Positions 14,702 through 23,642 are shown, counted from the stretch's first letter. The stretch is 43,364 nucleotides of DNA from Oscillospiraceae bacterium (GCA_022800755.1 JAAWQX010000017.1:1-43364), one strand, 5' to 3'. The notes: generated by a model not told the origin, from the letters alone. Made by a program: numbers and translations.

Positions 14702-17470
14702 TTAGTCGTTTTTGCCGCAGCAGTCTTTATATTTCATGGGCAGACCGTTGGGGCGGAGTTTGCCGCAGGGGCAGGGGTCGTTGCGGCCGGGTTTTTTCAG
14801 CTTTTTCACGGGGTTCTTCTTCACCGTGCCATCGCCGCCGGTGCCGGTGGCTTTCGCTACGCTCTTGCGCTCCGGCGCGGCGTTCTGGCGAAGCTGCACC
14901 GTGAACATGCGGCGGACCGTCTCCTCCCGGATGCCGGCGACCATGGCGTCGAACATCTCGTAGCCCTCTTTTTTATACGCGTCGATGGGCTTTTCGTTGG
15001 CGTAGGCCCGGAGACGGATGCCGTCTTTCAGGTCGCTCATGGCGTCGATGTGCTCCATCCAGTATTCGTCGACCACTCGGAGCATGACTACCCGCTCCAG
15101 TTCCCGCATGATGGGGGTGCCATCAGGCATGGGGCCGAAGGCCGCTTCCCGGGCCGCGTAGACCATATCCGCTTTTTCCAGTACGAGGTCTTCCAGGTGG
15201 TCGGCGGTGAGATGGGGCAGTTCCCCGTCGGGGACTTGGATGTCGCCACGGCGGAGGAACAGCTGCTCGAAAGGTTTCAGGATTTCCGTGAGCTGTGATT
15301 GGCTCTCGATGGGCAGGCCGCCCATGCCGTCTTTGATGGTGGAGGATACGTAGTCCACAATCATGCCGCTGACGCTGTCCGACAGGTCCTCCCCGTCCAG
15401 TACCTTCCGGCGCTGGTCGTAGATCAGGTTGCGCTGCTGGTTCATGACATCGTCAAATTCCAGCACGCTTTTACGGGACTGGAAGTGGCGGCTTTCTACC
15501 GTCTTTTGGGCCGTTTCCAAGGCGTTGGTGAGGGTCTTGTTCTCCAGGGGCATGTCTTCGTCCACTTTCAGCGCGTCCATCATCGCCTTGACCCGGTCCG
15601 TGCCGAATAGGCGCATGACATCATCGTTCATGGAGATGAAAAACCGGCTTTCGCCCGGGTCGCCCTGTCGTCCGGCTCGGCCCCGGAGCTGGTTGTCGAT
15701 GCGGCGGGCCTCGTGGCGCTCGGTACCCACGATGAACAGGCCGCCTACGGAGCGCACCCGCTCCGCTTCTTCCGCGATCTCCGCTTTGTGCTGGTCCATG
15801 CTCTCGGCGTACAGCTTCCGGGCAGCAAGAATGTCCGCGTTATCCGTGTCCGCGTAGCCGGTGGCTTCCGCGATTACCTTTTCCTCGTAGCCCGCCTTGC
15901 GCAGGGCCTGTTTCGCTAAATACTCCGCATTGCCGCCCAGCATGATGTCCGTGCCACGGCCCGCCATGTTCGTGGCGATGGTCACGGCGCCGAATTTGCC
16001 CGCTTGGGCCACGATCTCCGCTTCTTTTTCGTGGTGCTTGGCGTTCAGGACATTATGGGGCACACCCTGTTTTTTCAGCAGCGCTGAGACCAGTTCGCTC
16101 TTTTCAATGGATACCGTGCCCACCAGCACCGGCTGGCCCTTTTCGTGGCACTCGATGATCTGGCGCACCACTGCGCGGTATTTCGCTTCGTCGGTTTTGT
16201 AGATCACGTCCGGGTGGTCCTGACGGGCCACGGGCTTGTTGGTGGGGATTTCAATGATGTCCAGCTTGTAGATGGCGGCGAACTCCTCTTCCTCGGTCAT
16301 GGCGGTACCGGTCATGCCGGAGAGTTTGCCGTACAAACGGAAATAGTTCTGGAATGTGATGGTCGCCAGGGTCTTGTTTTCCCGCTGGACGTCTACGTGC
16401 TCTTTCGCCTCGATGGCCTGGTGCAGTCCCTCGCTGTAACGGCGGCCCAGCATGATGCGGCCGGTGAATTCGTCGACGATCAGCACTTCCCCGTCTTTTA
16501 CCACATAGTCGATGTCCCGCTTCATGATGCCGTGGGCGCGCAGGGCCTGGTTGATGTGGTGATACAGGGTGGAGTTTTCAATGTCCGACAGGTTTTCCAG
16601 GCCGAAGGCCGCTTCCGCCTTTTTGACGCCCTGGCCTGTCAGGGTCGCGGTTTTCGCTTTCTCGTCCACGATGTAGTCCGCGTCCAGGTTCTCGTCCTCT
16701 TCCGCTTTCGTGTCGATGCTGCTGTACACCTTGCATTTCAGGCGGGAGACAAAGTCTTCCGCAAGGCGGTACAGGTCCGTGGATTCGTCGCCCTGGCCGG
16801 AGATGATCAGAGGCGTGCGGGCTTCGTCGATGAGGATGGAGTCTACCTCGTCCACGATGGCAAAGGCGTGGCCACGCTGGACCACCTGCTGTTTGTAAAT
16901 GGCCATGTTGTCCCGGAGGTAGTCAAAGCCCATTTCGTTGTTCGTGCCGTAGGTGATGTCCGCCGCGTAGGCCCGCTGGCGGTCGATGGGGTCTACATCG
17001 TGGATGATGAGGCCCACGGAAAGGCCCATGAAACGGTACACCTTGCCCATCCACTCGCTGTCGCGCTTGGCAAGGTAATCGTTCACCGTTACGATATGCA
17101 CGCCCTCGCCGGTCAATGCGTTCAGATATGCCGGGAGTACGGCGACCAGGGTCTTGCCTTCGCCGGTACGCATCTCCGCAATGCGGCCCTGATGCAGCAC
17201 GATGCCGCCGATGATCTGTACCCGGTAGGGCTTCATCCCCAGCACACGCCACGCCGCTTCCCGGGCCGCCGCAAAGGCTTCCGGCAAAATGTCATCCAAG
17301 GTCTCACCCGCAGCAAGACGCGCCTTGAATTCCGGCGTCTTCCCTTTTAGTTCCTCGTCCGTGAGTTTGCCGTACGTCTCGTCCAGCGCCATCACCTTGT
17401 CCGCAATGGGGTATATCTTTTTCAGCTCCCGGTCGCTGTGCGAACCGAACAGTTTTTTCATCAATCCCAT
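14702..17470 (-). CDS. secA: preprotein translocase ATPase SecA
   Basis: 922 residues. Walker A is at about 100-107 (MRTGEGKT), the [15 protein letters not shown] motor motif near 210, preprotein cross-linking and helical scaffold domains follow, and the zinc-binding SEC-C tail (RNDPCPCGK...KDCCGKND) is intact. SecA drives export through SecYEG. The ATG at 17470 ([18 protein letters not shown]) is preferred: GAAAGGCGG lies upstream, and the 16 extra residues of the longer frame run into the promoter. It heads the secA-pgeF-lipoprotein-cdd operon, diverging from the tRNA cluster. Confidence 0.98.
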   Translation of the reverse strand: MGLMKKLFGSHSDRELKKIYPIADKVMALDETYGKLTDEELKGKTPEFKARLAAGETLDDILPEAFAAAREAAWRVLGMKPYRVQIIGGIVLHQGRIAEMRTGEGKTLVAVLPAYLNALTGEGVHIVTVNDYLAKRDSEWMGKVYRFMGLSVGLIIHDVDPIDRQRAYAADITYGTNNEMGFDYLRDNMAIYKQQVVQRGHAFAIVDEVDSILIDEARTPLIISGQGDESTDLYRLAEDFVSRLKCKVYSSIDTKAEEDENLDADYIVDEKAKTATLTGQGVKKAEAAFGLENLSDIENSTLYHHINQALRAHGIMKRDIDYVVKDGEVLIVDEFTGRIMLGRRYSEGLHQAIEAKEHVDVQRENKTLATITFQNYFRLYGKLSGMTGTAMTEEEEFAAIYKLDIIEIPTNKPVARQDHPDVIYKTDEAKYRAVVRQIIECHEKGQPVLVGTVSIEKSELVSALLKKQGVPHNVLNAKHHEKEAEIVAQAGKFGAVTIATNMAGRGTDIMLGGNAEYLAKQALRKAGYEEKVIAEATGYADTDNADILAARKLYAESMDQHKAEIAEEAERVRSVGGLFIVGTERHEARRIDNQLRGRAGRQGDPGESRFFISMNDDVMRLFGTDRVKAMMDALKVDEDMPLENKTLTNALETAQKTVESRHFQSRKSVLEFDDVMNQQRNLIYDQRRKVLDGEDLSDSVSGMIVDYVSSTIKDGMGGLPIESQSQLTEILKPFEQLFLRRGDIQVPDGELPHLTADHLEDLVLEKADMVYAAREAAFGPMPDGTPIMRELERVVMLRVVDEYWMEHIDAMSDLKDGIRLRAYANEKPIDAYKKEGYEMFDAMVAGIREETVRRMFTVQLRQNAAPERKSVAKATGTGGDGTVKKNPVKKLKKPGRNDPCPCGKLRPNGLPMKYKDCCGKND

Positions 17471-17518
17471 ATGATAAAGCCGCCTTTCACGCTCTTGTCT
17501 TTTGTTTTGCCGGCACAT

Positions 17519-17552
17519 TATATCATATATTTATGAATAAAAAAAGTCTAAT
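17519..17552 (-). promoter_or_regulatory. possible secA promoter
   Basis: On the minus strand TAGACT, 17 bp, TATGAT lies in an A/T-rich stretch just upstream of secA; an overlapping TATAAT is also present (plus 17516-17521). The -35 is weak. Confidence 0.4.
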
Positions 17553-17597
17553 CCGCATTTCTCTGGAAATTTTCCATCACTTTTCCAAAGAAACCAG

Positions 17598-17626
17598 TTG
17601 ACAAGCGACCGATTTCATGATAGTAT
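17598..17626 (+). promoter_or_regulatory. promoter of the five-tRNA cluster
   Basis: TTGACA (17598-17603), 17 bp, TAGTAT (17621-17626), about 20 nt before the first tRNA. Confidence 0.85.
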
Positions 17627-17646
17627 TTTTTAGCTGAATGCCCCAT

Positions 17647-17720
17647 GCGGGTGTAGTTCAATGGTAGAACACCAGCCTTCCAAGCTGGATACGTGGGTTC
17701 GATTCCCATCACCCGCTCCA
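17647..17720 (+). tRNA. tRNA-Gly(TCC)
   Basis: 74 nt with CCA encoded. Acceptor GCGGGTG pairs with CACCCGC. The anticodon arm is CCAGC-CTTCCAA-GCTGG, giving anticodon TCC. First of five plus-strand tRNAs. Confidence 0.97.
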
Positions 17721-17753
17721 TTGAGCAATGGCGCATGTTTTCAGTGTGGACGA

Positions 17754-17830
17754 GCGCCAATAGCTCAGCAGGATAGAGCAACTGCCTTCTAAGCAGTAGG
17801 TCGGGGGTTCGAATCCCTCTTGGCGTGCCA
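17754..17830 (+). tRNA. tRNA-Arg(TCT)
   Basis: 77 nt with CCA encoded. The acceptor GCGCCAA pairs with TTGGCGT (first pair G-U). The anticodon loop CTTCTAA gives TCT, reading AGA/AGG. Confidence 0.97.
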
Positions 17831-17837
17831 TTTATAT

Positions 17838-17915
<78 letters not shown>

Positions 17916-18216
17916 CGCGGCGAAAGTTCCGCTTATGGCTCCGCAACGACCTTGCGGTCGTTTCTGCGTCAACGCAGAACTTTCGCCTTTTTCAAATCGA
18001 ACCCGCTGCGCTGGGCTTCGATTTGAGTTTTTTTGCGAGGCTGTCGCCTCGTTTCTCTTACGCGCACCCCCGCATCCTCGCGGGAAAACAAAGCGTACCC
18101 GTGGAATTCCGCGGCGCGGAATTCCAATCGCGGTTTCCCCGCGAAGAGGAGGAGCCACGAAACGGATGAGCCGTGCCGCTTCCGGCACGGGGAAGCAGTG
18201 CAGTGCGCGACGACGA
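17916..18216 (+). repeat. palindrome-rich spacer between tRNA-His and tRNA-Gln
   Basis: A 301-nt spacer packed with hairpins rather than a gene. GGCGAAAGTTC/GAACTTTCGCC encloses AACGACC-TTGC-GGTCGTT; a terminator-like stem lies at 17994-18033; GCGAGGC/GCCTCG follows; a near-perfect GGAATTCCGC/GCGGAATTCC palindrome lies near 18103-18125; CGCGG/CCGCG near 18131; and CCGTGCC/GGCACGG near 18171. Open frames here on both strands are by-products of the GC-rich palindromes and the tRNAs. Confidence 0.65.
17994..18033 (+). terminator. terminator after tRNA-His
   Basis: CAAATCGAA (17994-18002) pairs with TTCGATTTG (18018-18026), with further CCC/GGG pairing inside, and is followed by a run of seven T. 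It may end or attenuate the Gly-Arg-His part of the cluster. Confidence 0.7.
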
Positions 18217-18291
18217 AGGGGTGTAGCCAAGCGGTAAGGCAAGGGACTTTGACTCCCTCATTCGCTGGTTCGAGTCCAGCCATCCCTGCCA
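18217..18291 (+). tRNA. tRNA-Gln(TTG)
   Basis: 75 nt with CCA encoded. The acceptor AGGGGTG pairs with CATCCCT (one G-U). The anticodon loop CTTTGAC gives TTG. Confidence 0.96.
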
Positions 18292-18345
18292 CGTCGAAAG
18301 CTCCGCTTTCGTTTCTTGTTTGAGCGTTCGCTGCGCTCCGATCTC

Positions 18346-18421
18346 GCCCCAGTAGCTCAGTAGGCAGAGCACCTGCCTTTTAAGCAGGGTGTCCGGGGTT
18401 CGAATCCCCGCTGGAGCACCA
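18346..18421 (+). tRNA. tRNA-Lys(TTT)
   Basis: 76 nt with CCA encoded. The anticodon arm CCTGC-CTTTTAA-GCAGG gives TTT. The acceptor GCCCCAG/CTGGAGC has one C-A mismatch at the third pair. Confidence 0.96.
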
Positions 18422-18461
18422 AAAAACACCGGTCCGCCTTTGGCGGGGCGGTGTTTTTTTA
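18422..18461 (+). terminator. terminator of the tRNA cluster
   Basis: AAAACACCG pairs with CGGTGTTTT, with GTCCGCC/GGCGGGG pairing inside, then a run of T residues ending near 18460. Confidence 0.85.
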
Positions 18462-18495
18462 TTCCCGCGCTGGGGGATTGGAATGGGCGCGCGAC

Positions 18496-18524
18496 TTGAC
18501 AAAATGTTTTTGTTAGTCTATATT
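18496..18524 (+). promoter_or_regulatory. promoter at the start of the mannosyltransferase gene
   Basis: TTGACA (18496-18501), 17 bp, TATATT (18519-18524). The expected start of transcription is at or within a base or two of the ATG at 18531, implying a leaderless messenger. Confidence 0.75.
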
Positions 18525-18530
18525 AACGGC

Positions 18531-19826
18531 ATGAAAGCTTCTAAAATCATTTCGGCGGTCGGGGTGGTCGCCCTCATCGGGTTATTTGGATATTGGTGGG
18601 TCGCGACGCCTGGGGTGTCTGCGGCGGGACGGGTCGCGGCAGTTTTCAGCGCGGCGCTGTTCGGGGCGGTGTGCCTGCGGTTCGTGCCGGGGTGGATGGC
18701 GTTTTGGAACGGCAAGGCCATTGGCGCGGCGGTGGACAGCGAACCGGATTTTATGCTGCCGAAGCTCTTTTGCGGGCTTTTGGCGGCGGATCTGGGCGTG
18801 GTTTTGCTGGTGGCAGCGCTGCGGGGGATCTTCGGGTACTCCGACGGGCTGGAATTTTGGACTTGCACCGACAGCCGGCATTATCTGGACATCGCCCGGG
18901 ACTGGTATTTGTCTGAGGGCGAGTGGGACCGGCTGGTGCAGCTTGTGTTTTTGCCCGGGTATCCGCTGGCGGTGCGGGCGGCCCATGGGCTGATCTCCGA
19001 TTGGCTCGTCGCGGGGATGGCCGTTTCCGCGGTGTGCTTCGCGGGGGCGGGATGCGTGTTTTACCGGCTGCTGCAGCTGGATGTGCGCCACCGGACGGCG
19101 GCGCGGACGCTGAAATATCTCTGCCTCCTGCCGGGGGCGTTCTTCTTCGCCGCGCCCATGAGCGAGAGTTTGTTTTTGCTGCTGTGCCTGGGCTGTTTGT
19201 ACGCCGCCCGTCGGGACCGGTGGCTGACGGCGGGGGTACTGGGCGGCTTGGCGGCCTTTACCCGGTCGCTGGGGCTGACGCTGGTCGTTCCACTGGTTTT
19301 CCTTTGGGTGCGGGAGCGAAAGCGCCTGTCTCCGTCCCGGCTGGCGGCGGTATTTTTGGTGGCCGCGGGGTTCGGGGCTTATTGTCTTGTCAATGATTCT
19401 GTGGCCGGAGACCCGTTTCAGTTTATGGAATATCAGCGGGTCCACTGGAGTCAGCAGTTGGGGCTGTTTTGGAATACCGCCGCGTATCAGACCGAATGGG
19501 CCGTGCGGTCGGCCGGGACCGCGGATTTTTGGGGGCTGTGGCTGCCCAATTTGGTCTATGGGTTCGGCACGCTGGGTTTGATGCTGTTCGCGGTGAAGCG
19601 ACTGCGGGCAGATTACGCGGCGTGGTTTTTGGCGTATTATTTCGTCGCCATGGGCGCGACCTGGCTGCTGAGCGCGCCGCGGTACCTCGTGGCAATGCCG
19701 GTGGTGAGCATGGCGCTGGGCGCCGTGACAGAGGACCGGCGGGCGGATGCCGCTGCTACGGTGGGCTGCGGCTGCGGAGCGGTTTTTTATCTCTGCGCAT
19801 TCGTTTTGCGGTGGCAGGTCTGGTGA
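18531..19826 (+). CDS. integral membrane glycosyltransferase, PIG-V/Gpi18 mannosyltransferase-like
   Basis: 431 residues with about 10-11 membrane segments. The first outside loop holds TDSRHYLDIARDWYLSEGEW, matching the (D/S)xxHYxxIA loop of GPI mannosyltransferase II-like (PIG-V) GT-C enzymes; VFLPGYPLAVR and FFFAAPMSESLFLL follow, as in that family. These enzymes transfer mannose from polyprenyl-phosphate-mannose; the bacterial acceptor is unknown. The ATG at 18531 is chosen because the earlier in-frame ATGs (18483, 18504) lie before or within a strong promoter. No Shine-Dalgarno precedes it. TspO follows 54 nt downstream. Confidence 0.78.
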   Translation: MKASKIISAVGVVALIGLFGYWWVATPGVSAAGRVAAVFSAALFGAVCLRFVPGWMAFWNGKAIGAAVDSEPDFMLPKLFCGLLAADLGVVLLVAALRGIFGYSDGLEFWTCTDSRHYLDIARDWYLSEGEWDRLVQLVFLPGYPLAVRAAHGLISDWLVAGMAVSAVCFAGAGCVFYRLLQLDVRHRTAARTLKYLCLLPGAFFFAAPMSESLFLLLCLGCLYAARRDRWLTAGVLGGLAAFTRSLGLTLVVPLVFLWVRERKRLSPSRLAAVFLVAAGFGAYCLVNDSVAGDPFQFMEYQRVHWSQQLGLFWNTAAYQTEWAVRSAGTADFWGLWLPNLVYGFGTLGLMLFAVKRLRADYAAWFLAYYFVAMGATWLLSAPRYLVAMPVVSMALGAVTEDRRADAAATVGCGCGAVFYLCAFVLRWQVW

Positions 19827-19880
19827 GCAAAACGGCATATTTTTTCACCGGCGGCGTATGCTATACCGTGGTGATATTTT

Positions 19881-20348
19881 ATGAAAAAACAACGACTTTG
19901 GCCTTACGCGGCGTTCCTGCTCCTCACGGCCGCCGCCGGCGGGCTGGGCGCGCTGGTCGTCAACGCCGGGATGCCCGCGTATCAGGCGCTCAACAAGCCC
20001 TTTTACACTCCACCTGATGTTGTATTTCCCATCGCTTGGAGCATTTTGTACGTCCTCATGGCCGTGAGTGCGGCACGGGTCTGGAACACCCATTCCCGGC
20101 AACGGGAACAGGCAATCCGCGTCTTTTGCGTGCAGTTGGTAATGAATGTTTTGTGGAACGTCTGGTTTTTTGCCCTGCACTGGTTTTGGTTTGCCTTTCT
20201 GTGGCTGCTGGCGCTGATCGCCGTGATCTGGCACATGATCCAGGTGTTTTCCCGCATCGATGCGCCCGCCGGGCGGCTCCAGTTCCCCTATCTACTGTGG
20301 ACCTGCTTCGCCGCGGCGTTAAATCTCGGTGTGGCATTGCTCAATTGA
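19881..20348 (+). CDS. TspO/MBR family membrane protein
   Basis: 155 residues with five membrane segments. Family signatures are NKPFYTPPDVVFPIAWSILY (38-57), an Ala-Arg-Val-Trp at the end of the second helix, and NVLWNVWFFALHWFW near 95-108. TspO proteins bind porphyrins and sterol-like ligands and have been linked to tetrapyrrole breakdown and stress; the role in this host is unknown. The start at 19881 has only a weak ribosome site (GTGGTGAT). It is followed by a shared terminator facing the hydrolase gene. Confidence 0.93.
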   Translation: MKKQRLWPYAAFLLLTAAAGGLGALVVNAGMPAYQALNKPFYTPPDVVFPIAWSILYVLMAVSAARVWNTHSRQREQAIRVFCVQLVMNVLWNVWFFALHWFWFAFLWLLALIAVIWHMIQVFSRIDAPAGRLQFPYLLWTCFAAALNLGVALLN

Positions 20349-20372
20349 CCCGCTGACGACGCTATGTGCGAT

Positions 20373-20406
20373 GAAAAGCGCTTGCCTTTCGGCAAGCGCT
20401 TTTCTT
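20373..20406. terminator. bidirectional terminator between tspO-like and hydrolase genes
   Basis: A perfect 14-bp stem, GAAAAGCGCTTGCC (20373-20386) with GGCAAGCGCTTTTC (20391-20404). A-rich and T-rich flanks let it serve the converging genes on both strands; its right edge touches the hydrolase stop codon. Confidence 0.9.
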
Positions 20407-21337
20407 AATGCAGCTTTTTGTTCACCCATTCCAGAACATCCGCGTACACTTCTTCTTTATTCAGCTCGTTTAAAATCTCGTGGCGGCCTTCCGGGTAGAG
20501 TTTCAGGGACACGTCCTTCATGCCTGCGTTCAGGAACAGGCGGTAGGCTTTCAGCACGCCCTTGCCCTGCTCCCCTACCGGGTCCGACGCGCCGGCGATG
20601 AAAAATACCGGCAGGTCTTTCGGCATCCGGGCAACCTGCTTTTTGCTGGTGACAAACCCGATGCCTTTCATCATTTCGTACACCAGGCCGACCGTGGGGA
20701 TCCCGCCGCACAGAGGGTCCGCGGTGTAGGCGTCCACGATCGTTTCGTCCCGGCACAGCCAGTCATTGGGGGTGCGGGTCTCGCCAAATTTTACGTTGTA
20801 GGCACCGAAAATCAGGTCGTTCAGCTTCTCGCTCCGGTGCTGGGGACCGTGGCGGCGCATTTCCAGTTTCGCCGCGGCTTTCCCGGCAACTACCAGCGGG
20901 GCGGCTTGATTGCCTGTGCCGCAGACGATCAGGCCGTCCAGTTCCTCGCCGTTCAAAATCGCGTAAGTGCGCACCAGGAAGCTGCCCATGCTGTGTCCGA
21001 ACAGGATGTGGGGCACGTCGGGGTACTCCTCTTTCAACTGGGCGCGCAGGCGGTGGATGTCGCCGATCACCAGGCTCCAGCCGTTTTCCGGGCCGAAGTA
21101 GCCCAGTTCCGTTTCGTCTTTCACGCTGCGGCCGTGGCCCAGGTGGTCGTCCCCCGCCGCTACGATGCCGTTGGCGGCTAAAAATTCCATGAACCCGTCA
21201 TAGCGCCGGATGTACTCCAGGACCCCGTGCTCGATCTGCACCACAGCCCGGGGCGGGCCGTCCGGCGTCCATTTGCGGACGTAAATGTCATGCTCCCCGT
21301 CGCAGGACGGGAAGGTGGATTCGTGTAATTGCGGCAT
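20405..21337 (-). CDS. alpha/beta hydrolase (monoacylglycerol lipase/lysophospholipase-like, S33)
   Basis: 310 residues with the serine-aminopeptidase S33 layout. DGPPRAVVQIEHGVLEYIRR near the start forms the oxyanion region, GDDHLGHGRS follows at about 62-71, and the nucleophile elbow GHSMGS is near 114-119. The acid is probably in GASDPVGEQGKG and the catalytic His in EGRHEILNE near the C-terminus. It should hydrolyse a lipid ester such as monoacylglycerol or lysophospholipid; the exact substrate is inferred. A single gene with its own ribosome site (AAAGGAGCGG). Confidence 0.9.
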   Translation of the reverse strand: MPQLHESTFPSCDGEHDIYVRKWTPDGPPRAVVQIEHGVLEYIRRYDGFMEFLAANGIVAAGDDHLGHGRSVKDETELGYFGPENGWSLVIGDIHRLRAQLKEEYPDVPHILFGHSMGSFLVRTYAILNGEELDGLIVCGTGNQAAPLVVAGKAAAKLEMRRHGPQHRSEKLNDLIFGAYNVKFGETRTPNDWLCRDETIVDAYTADPLCGGIPTVGLVYEMMKGIGFVTSKKQVARMPKDLPVFFIAGASDPVGEQGKGVLKAYRLFLNAGMKDVSLKLYPEGRHEILNELNKEEVYADVLEWVNKKLH

Positions 21338-21415
21338 AGCGCTCCGCTCCTTTGCGTTTTTGTTTTAGTTTAACGGATTTGCCCGGGTTCGTCAAGTGCC
21401 CCGGCGTTTGCGGTG

Positions 21416-21444
21416 TTGACAGGGGCGGGGTTTTGAGATAGAAT
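21416..21444 (+). promoter_or_regulatory. promoter of tRNA-Arg(CCT)
   Basis: TTGACA (21416-21421), 17 bp, TAGAAT (21439-21444), 12 nt before the tRNA. Confidence 0.88.
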
Positions 21445-21456
21445 GTGTTTGCGTTT

Positions 21457-21532
21457 GCCCTGGTAGCATAGTGGATAATGCAGTCGCCTCCTAAGCGAAA
21501 GACCGGAGGTTCGAGTCCTCTCCAGGGTGCCA
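21457..21532 (+). tRNA. tRNA-Arg(CCT)
   Basis: 76 nt with CCA encoded. The acceptor GCCCTGG pairs with CCAGGGT (first pair G-U). The anticodon loop CTCCTAA gives CCT, reading AGG. Confidence 0.96.
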
Positions 21533-21598
21533 CGTCGGAATGGACTACGCTCCGACGGAAAAGGACACCGCAGAGCGGTGTCCTTTTGGCTTTTTGTT
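21533..21598 (+). terminator. terminators after tRNA-Arg(CCT)
   Basis: A hairpin CGTCGGA/TCCGACG (21533-21557) is followed by a strong bidirectional stem AAAAGGACACCGC/GCGGTGTCCTTTT (about 21559-21587) and further T residues. Read on the minus strand the second stem also ends the AIM24 gene. Confidence 0.85.
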
Positions 21599-21608
21599 CT
21601 GAACTCTG

Positions 21609-22289
21609 TCAGCCGGAGGTGGGCAGGACGGCCGCGATGCTGCCGGCGAAGGTGGACAGGGGCATGGTCTGGAGTACCACACGGCCGGGGCCGATCACAA
21701 CCGTGTTGAACAGTCCCTCGCCGCCCAGCAGTTTATTTTTCAGGCCCTTTACCGACTCGATCTCAATGGAGCAGGTCGCGTCCATCATGGCGAGGTTGCC
21801 CGTGTCGACGATCAAGCGCTGGCCCGGGGCCAGGTCGTATTCCACGGTGGAACCGTCAAGTTCCAGGAATACCAGGCCGTTTCCGGAAATTTTCTGCATG
21901 ATGAAGCCTTCTCCGCCGAAGAAGCCCGCGCTGGTTTTCTTCTGGAAGAATATGGACAGGTCAACGCCCTTTTCCGACGCCAAAAAGGCGGATTTCTGCG
22001 CTACGATGGGCCGGTCCGGGGTGATCTCCACCGCCCGGATCTGGCCGGGGAACGACGACGCAAACGCAATCATCCCGGGGCCGCCCTTGGCGGTATAGAT
22101 GTTCTGGAACATGGATTCGCCGGAAAACATCCGGCCAAAGGCTTTGCCGATGCTGCCGCCGCCGGAGGTCTGCATCTCCATATTCGGACTCATCCACACC
22201 ATGGAGCCTTTTTCCGTAATCATGGATTCGTTCGCTTCCAGATCGCAGATCACGACCGGCATCGGTTCACCTTGAATGTTGTACTTCAT
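21609..22289 (-). CDS. AIM24/TIGR00266 family protein
   Basis: 226 residues of the AIM24 (TIGR00266) beta-roll family: MKYNIQGEPMPVVICDLEAN at the start, the GSMVWMSPNMEMQT segment, and repeated Gly-rich turns such as SFPGQIRAVEI and GGEGFIMQKI. Bacterial members are of unknown function; yeast AIM24 is needed for mitochondrial inner-membrane organisation. The ATG at 22289 follows GAGAGGG and a good promoter. A 616-residue open frame that continues beyond this start runs antisense through the M23 gene and is not the gene. Confidence 0.9.
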   Translation of the reverse strand: MKYNIQGEPMPVVICDLEANESMITEKGSMVWMSPNMEMQTSGGGSIGKAFGRMFSGESMFQNIYTAKGGPGMIAFASSFPGQIRAVEITPDRPIVAQKSAFLASEKGVDLSIFFQKKTSAGFFGGEGFIMQKISGNGLVFLELDGSTVEYDLAPGQRLIVDTGNLAMMDATCSIEIESVKGLKNKLLGGEGLFNTVVIGPGRVVLQTMPLSTFAGSIAAVLPTSG

Positions 22290-22323
22290 AAGATTCCCTC
22301 TCTTTCCATCAATGGATGCCTTT

Positions 22324-22352
22324 ATGATACGCCGGCGGGACCGTTTCGTCAA
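22324..22352 (-). promoter_or_regulatory. promoter of the AIM24 gene
   Basis: Minus strand: TTGACG (plus 22347-22352), 17 bp, TATCAT (plus 22324-22329). Confidence 0.8.
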
Positions 22353-22404
22353 GAATTTACCAGACCGCCGGTTCGACAAACCTTGTGGCTCTTTTTTGTG
22401 AAAT

Positions 22405-22433
22405 TTGACTTTTTCCGGGGAAAATGGTATGAT
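22405..22433 (+). promoter_or_regulatory. promoter of the M23 endopeptidase gene
   Basis: TTGACT (22405-22410), 17 bp, TATGAT (22428-22433). It diverges from the AIM24 promoter, about 50 bp away. Confidence 0.85.
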
Positions 22434-22460
22434 TATGTCAACGACCCAAGGAGGGGACCC

Positions 22461-23642
22461 ATGGATATGAAAAAATTTCGCCGGGGCGCGGCGGCCGTAG
22501 GTCTGGCCATCTGTTTGACCGTTTCCTCGCTGGCACCCCTGACGACGCAGGCCGGCGCGGTGTCCCAGTGGGAGATCGACGCGCTGCAGCAAAAAAAGAA
22601 CAGCATCGCCGCCAATAAGCAGTCCCAGAAAACCGCACTGGAAAATTTGCAGACGGAACAGGCGGGCTACATCGAACAAAAGGCCGCGCTGGATAAGCAG
22701 GAAGAACTGGCGGTGCAGGAGATCAACCTCACCAAAGAGCAGATCGCCATGTATCAGCAGATGATCGAGGAAAAGGCCGAGGAGGCCCGGCAGGCCCAGG
22801 CCGACGCGGACGCCCAGTTGGTCACCTATAAGCACCACCTGCGGAATATGGAAGAGCAGGGAATGTTTAATTTTTACCTCTCCCTCATTTTCGGTGCCCG
22901 GAGTTTCAGCGACCTGATCAGCCGCATCGATATGATCGGCGAAATCATGGCCTTTGACAAGCAGACCGAGGAAAATTACAAGGCCGCCCGGGACTTCGCG
23001 CTGGAATTGAAGGCGGAGTATGAGGCCTATGAGGCGGAACTCACCGCCAAAGCGGAGGAATTGCAGGCAGAGATCGACCGGCTGCTGGAAGAACTCCAAG
23101 CCGCCCAGGAACGCATCAACGCCCTGCAAAAGAGTATCAACGATCAGCAGGCCATTGTGGACGCTTACGCCAGCGATGAAAAGGCCATTCAGGCGCAGAT
23201 CGACCAGATGAAAGAGCAGCTCAAAAAGCAGAACACCGTGGTGGCCGCCGGCAGCTATGCCTGGCCCTGCCCGTCCTGCTATATCATCACCTCCAATTAC
23301 GGTTACCGCTATCTGGAACTGTACGGCTACACAAGGCTCCACGCCGGTGTGGATATCGGCGCGCAGTACGGTGCGGAAGTTACCGCCGCCGCCGGGGGGA
23401 CGGTGTCTATCGCCACCCACGGTTCCACCGGCTACGGCAACTATGTGATGCTCGCCCACGCCGATGGGTCCGTTACGCTATACGGACACATGAGTTCCCT
23501 GGCGGTCAGCGTCGGGCAGACAGTGAAGCAGGGCGACGTGATTGGCTATGTAGGTTCTACCGGGAATTCCACCGGGCCGCATCTGCACTTTGAGGTGCGC
23601 ATCAACGGCAGCACTACGGACCCCATGCAGTTTTTTAAGTAA
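22461..23642 (+). CDS. EnvC-like murein hydrolase: coiled coil plus M23 (LytM) endopeptidase
   Basis: 393 residues: signal peptide (about 1-32, ending TTQAGA), a long coiled coil rich in Gln, Glu and Lys (about 40-255), then an M23 peptidase domain. The zinc ligands are visible: HAGVDIGAQYG (His and Asp), LYGHMSSL, and HLHFEVRING. The pattern is that of EnvC/NlpD-type proteins that cut or activate cutting of peptidoglycan cross-links at division or growth sites. The ATG at 22461 follows AAGGAGGGG; ATG at 22467 is possible. Confidence 0.93.
   Translation: MDMKKFRRGAAAVGLAICLTVSSLAPLTTQAGAVSQWEIDALQQKKNSIAANKQSQKTALENLQTEQAGYIEQKAALDKQEELAVQEINLTKEQIAMYQQMIEEKAEEARQAQADADAQLVTYKHHLRNMEEQGMFNFYLSLIFGARSFSDLISRIDMIGEIMAFDKQTEENYKAARDFALELKAEYEAYEAELTAKAEELQAEIDRLLEELQAAQERINALQKSINDQQAIVDAYASDEKAIQAQIDQMKEQLKKQNTVVAAGSYAWPCPSCYIITSNYGYRYLELYGYTRLHAGVDIGAQYGAEVTAAAGGTVSIATHGSTGYGNYVMLAHADGSVTLYGHMSSLAVSVGQTVKQGDVIGYVGSTGNSTGPHLHFEVRINGSTTDPMQFFK

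Noticed and set aside
22290-23459. Long minus-strand extension upstream of the AIM24 gene (616-residue frame in total)
   Set aside because: The added part is antisense to the M23 endopeptidase; the AIM24 gene has its own start, ribosome site and promoter at 22289-22352.
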